A DNA stretch of 8,219 bases from Syntrophaceae bacterium UBA5764 (lineage in GTDB: Bacteria > Desulfobacterota > Syntrophia > Syntrophales > Smithellaceae), in assembly GCA_002418825.1 (NCBI GenBank), contig DIEW01000002.1, positions 49,549 through 57,767 of the forward strand, given 5' to 3'. Shown one piece after another: positions 6,895 to 8,219 of this stretch. Within the stretch, counting starts at the first letter, position 1. Each line of letters begins with the position of its first letter. Below the pieces are notes generated by a model that saw only the letters and a program-made list of their open reading frames with translations, was not told where the DNA came from and did not search any database. The translations under genes and the position numbers were made by a program.

Positions 6895-7647
6895 TCAGTA
6901 TTTAACCTCCATTAAAAAAAGGCCGTGCGCGGGCGCGGTGGCTCCGGCGATTTTCCGGTCGCGCGAGGCAATGATTTTTTTCATTTCCTCCGGCAGGCGT
7001 TTGCCGCGTCCTACTTCCACCAGCGTCCCAATGATATTGCGCACCATATATTTTAAAAATCCCTTAGCTTCCACAATTATTTCAATGTTGCCTTCCGCAA
7101 CTTTTTTTATTTCGATATTCATAATTGTGCGCACGCGGTCTTTTACGTCCGTGCCGGTGGCGCAAAAACAGGAAAAATCATGCGTGCCGAGCAAGTATTT
7201 TGCCGCCTGGCGCATTTTCGGCAAGTCCAGATCAAAGCGGACAAACCAGGAATAATTTCTTCCCAGCGCGGGGCGGAGTTTCTGATTGCAGATTTTATAG
7301 ACATAAATTTTACTTTTAACATCGCGCTGGGCGTGAAATTCAAAAGGAACTTCCTCCATCTCCTTCACCACGATATCTTCCGGCAAAACGCTGTTAACGC
7401 CGCGGTAGATGCTGTTGACGGGCAATTTCGTGGCGCAGCGGAAACTCGCCACCTGGTTGAGCGCGTGCACGCCGGCATCCGTCCGCCCCGAGCCGATGAC
7501 GGAAACTTTCTGGGCCGTGATTTTCTTAATCGCCTCTTCCAGCACCTGCTGTATGGACAGACCGTTTTTCTGCCTCTGCCAGCCGCGGTAGGCGCTGCCG
7601 TCGTATTCCACAACCATTTTAAAATTGCGCATGTTTTTATCCGTCAT
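6895..7647 (-). CDS. truA: tRNA pseudouridine(38-40) synthase TruA
   Basis: Isomerises uridine to pseudouridine at positions 38-40 in the anticodon arm of tRNA. At 250 residues it has the usual length. Motifs are VEYDGSAYRGWQRQ (13-26), the catalytic loop GSGRTDAGVHA (52-62) with nucleophile Asp57, HDFSCFCATGTD, and the late GFLKYMVRNIIGTLVEVGRG. The ATG at 7645-7647 has GGTG about 6 nt upstream. A second ATG at residue 6 (7630-7632), which gives MRNFKMVVEYDG, fits family N-termini equally well, so the exact start is uncertain by five codons. It is probably the first gene of a truA-rmlD unit, divergent from the carboxylase gene. No convincing minus-strand promoter was found in the 221-nt gap. 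Confidence 0.96.
   Translation of the reverse strand: MTDKNMRNFKMVVEYDGSAYRGWQRQKNGLSIQQVLEEAIKKITAQKVSVIGSGRTDAGVHALNQVASFRCATKLPVNSIYRGVNSVLPEDIVVKEMEEVPFEFHAQRDVKSKIYVYKICNQKLRPALGRNYSWFVRFDLDLPKMRQAAKYLLGTHDFSCFCATGTDVKDRVRTIMNIEIKKVAEGNIEIIVEAKGFLKYMVRNIIGTLVEVGRGKRLPEEMKKIIASRDRKIAGATAPAHGLFLMEVKY
6906..6910 (-). promoter_or_regulatory. Ribosome-binding site of rmlD inside truA
   Basis: GGAGG on the minus strand overlaps the last codons of truA and is the only good site before the rmlD TTG. The 13-nt spacing is longer than usual. Confidence 0.45.
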
Positions 7648-7756
7648 TCTTACACCGTCCGGGGAATTTATGCGGTTTGCCCGAAAAAATAAAGCATAAG
7701 TTTTACCAAAAAATCGTTGGGGGGCTCATTTTAGCGATTCAGGATGTTATTTTTTC

Positions 7757-7799
7757 TTGCCAGTTTCCGGCAAAAAAGCTAGGATTCTTGCCATCGCAA
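7757..7799. repeat. Two TTGC/GCAA dyads within a TTCTTGCCA direct repeat
   Basis: Dyad 1 is TTGCC-7 nt-GGCAA (7757-7773). Dyad 2 is TTGC-CATC-GCAA (7788-7799). Both are embedded in TTCTTGCCA copies (7754-7762 and 7785-7793) that repeat exactly 31 bp apart, about three helical turns. The pair lies in the divergent gap, upstream of the carboxylase -10 candidate. This looks like a possible tandem operator, but no known regulator consensus is recognised. Neither dyad has a U-run, so they are not terminators. Confidence 0.35.
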
Positions 7800-7818
7800 A
7801 TATTTCTTTTTTGCATTG

Positions 7819-7824
7819 TATACT
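7819..7824 (+). promoter_or_regulatory. Candidate -10 box for the acyl-CoA carboxylase gene
   Basis: TATACT matches five of six -10 consensus bases and lies 44 nt before the ATG. No good -35 box is present at 16-18 nt upstream, so the promoter may be activator-dependent, use another sigma factor, or be misplaced. Confidence 0.3.
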
Positions 7825-7856
7825 TAAGAAAATCAGCATATTTCTGAGGGGGGAAC

Positions 7857-7864
7857 GGAGAAGG
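7857..7864 (+). promoter_or_regulatory. Ribosome-binding site of the carboxylase gene
   Basis: GGAGAAGG ends 4 nt before the ATG at 7869, with its GGAG core 8 nt away. It supports that start. Confidence 0.7.
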
Positions 7865-7868
7865 ACTT

Positions 7869-8219
7869 ATGGCGGACGATTCACAGAAAACAACAAAAGA
7901 CAAAATCAATGAATTTGAGAAAAAAAGCCAGGCCATCAGAATGATGGGCGGCGAAAAGCAGGTAAACAAGCAGCATGAAGGCGGCAGGCTGACCGCCCGC
8001 GAGCGGCTTGATCTGCTTTTTGATAAAGGCACTTTTGAAGAAGTGCAGCTTTTTGTGCGGCACCGCTCCACGTTGTTCGGCCTGGATAAAAAGGAGATAC
8101 CATCGGATGGCGTCGTCACGGGATTCGGGAAAATCAACGGGCGCTTCGTTTACGCGGCGGCGCAGGATTTCACCAGCTCCGGCGGCAGCCTAGGCGAAAT
8201 GCACGCCAAAAAAATATGG
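7869..8219 (+). CDS. Acyl-CoA carboxylase carboxyltransferase subunit (propionyl-CoA carboxylase beta type), N-terminal part
   Basis: The first 117 codons of a gene running off the right edge; the family is about 510-540 residues. The N-terminus has the typical helical lead-in, then GGEKQVNKQHEGGRLTARER (27-46), LLFDKGTFEE, and SDGVVTGFGKINGRFVY, AQDFT (98-102), GGSLGEMHAKKI (105-116), which match the biotin-dependent carboxyltransferase family (PccB, and the alpha subunit of methylmalonyl-CoA or glutaconyl-CoA decarboxylase). In these enzymes carboxyl groups move between biotin and an acyl-CoA in the cytoplasm or at a membrane decarboxylase. The substrate and direction cannot be told from this part. 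The start is supported by GGAGAAGG 4 nt upstream. It is divergent from truA, so it begins a separate transcription unit; biotin carboxylase, biotin carrier or methylmalonyl-CoA mutase genes may follow off-window. Confidence 0.92.
   Translation, partial: MADDSQKTTKDKINEFEKKSQAIRMMGGEKQVNKQHEGGRLTARERLDLLFDKGTFEEVQLFVRHRSTLFGLDKKEIPSDGVVTGFGKINGRFVYAAAQDFTSSGGSLGEMHAKKIW

Noticed and set aside
7749..7777. TTGCC/GGCAA hairpin as a terminator between truA and the carboxylase gene
   Set aside because: The stem is followed by A-runs on both strands, not T-runs, and the genes are divergent, so no terminator is expected.
7739..8137. 132-codon open frame on the minus strand
   Set aside because: It is antisense to the carboxylase gene, whose plus-strand reading matches a known family; the minus-strand protein is low-complexity and unrecognisable.
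1..8219. Novel defence, mobile or CRISPR system
   Set aside because: Every long gene is a housekeeping family or a secreted protein; there are no nuclease-effector, integrase, transposase or repeat-spacer patterns.

Overview
The window reads as an ordinary chromosomal segment from a Gram-negative bacterium. My best guess is a deltaproteobacterium (Desulfobacterota, perhaps near Syntrophales). This rests on remembered resemblance of the protein sequences, on an endonuclease-type MutL (unlike the MutL of Dam/MutH enterics), on a ValRS with two four-cysteine zinc sites, and on an acyl-CoA carboxylase. No search was run, so the placement is tentative. I see no tRNA, rRNA, CRISPR array, insertion sequence or phage gene.

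Layout. Six genes lie on the minus strand, listed here in their own direction of transcription (right to left): truA (tRNA pseudouridine synthase), rmlD (dTDP-rhamnose synthesis), a secreted LPP20-like protein of unknown function, mutL (mismatch repair), miaA (tRNA A37 prenylation) and valS (valyl-tRNA synthetase, cut off by the left edge). At the right edge a divergent plus-strand gene starts: the carboxyltransferase subunit of a biotin-dependent acyl-CoA carboxylase, cut off by the right edge. Two junctions are very tight, with 2 nt between truA and rmlD and 2 nt between mutL and miaA, so those pairs are probably cotranscribed and translationally coupled. rmlD and mutL are best read from TTG starts, and the LPP20-like gene from an internal ATG behind a strong ribosome-binding site.

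How the genes relate. truA, miaA and valS all act on tRNA, mutL acts in DNA repair, and rmlD feeds surface polysaccharide synthesis. The cluster is a housekeeping mix, not a single pathway. The divergent 221-bp gap between truA and the carboxylase gene holds paired TTGC/GCAA dyads and should contain promoters for both directions.

Most interesting region. The 272-bp gap between miaA and valS looks like a regulatory leader. It has a good promoter just after miaA, a short open frame with its own ribosome-binding site, a bulged hairpin, and a terminator-like hairpin with a U-run that ends 29 nt before the valS ATG. There is no room for a promoter between that hairpin and valS, so valS transcription has to pass through it, which suggests attenuation. 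No T-box consensus is visible. Two residue-level oddities also deserve checking: MiaA has Ser in place of the first Gly of its P-loop, and ValRS has Cys in place of the usual His in an editing-domain motif.
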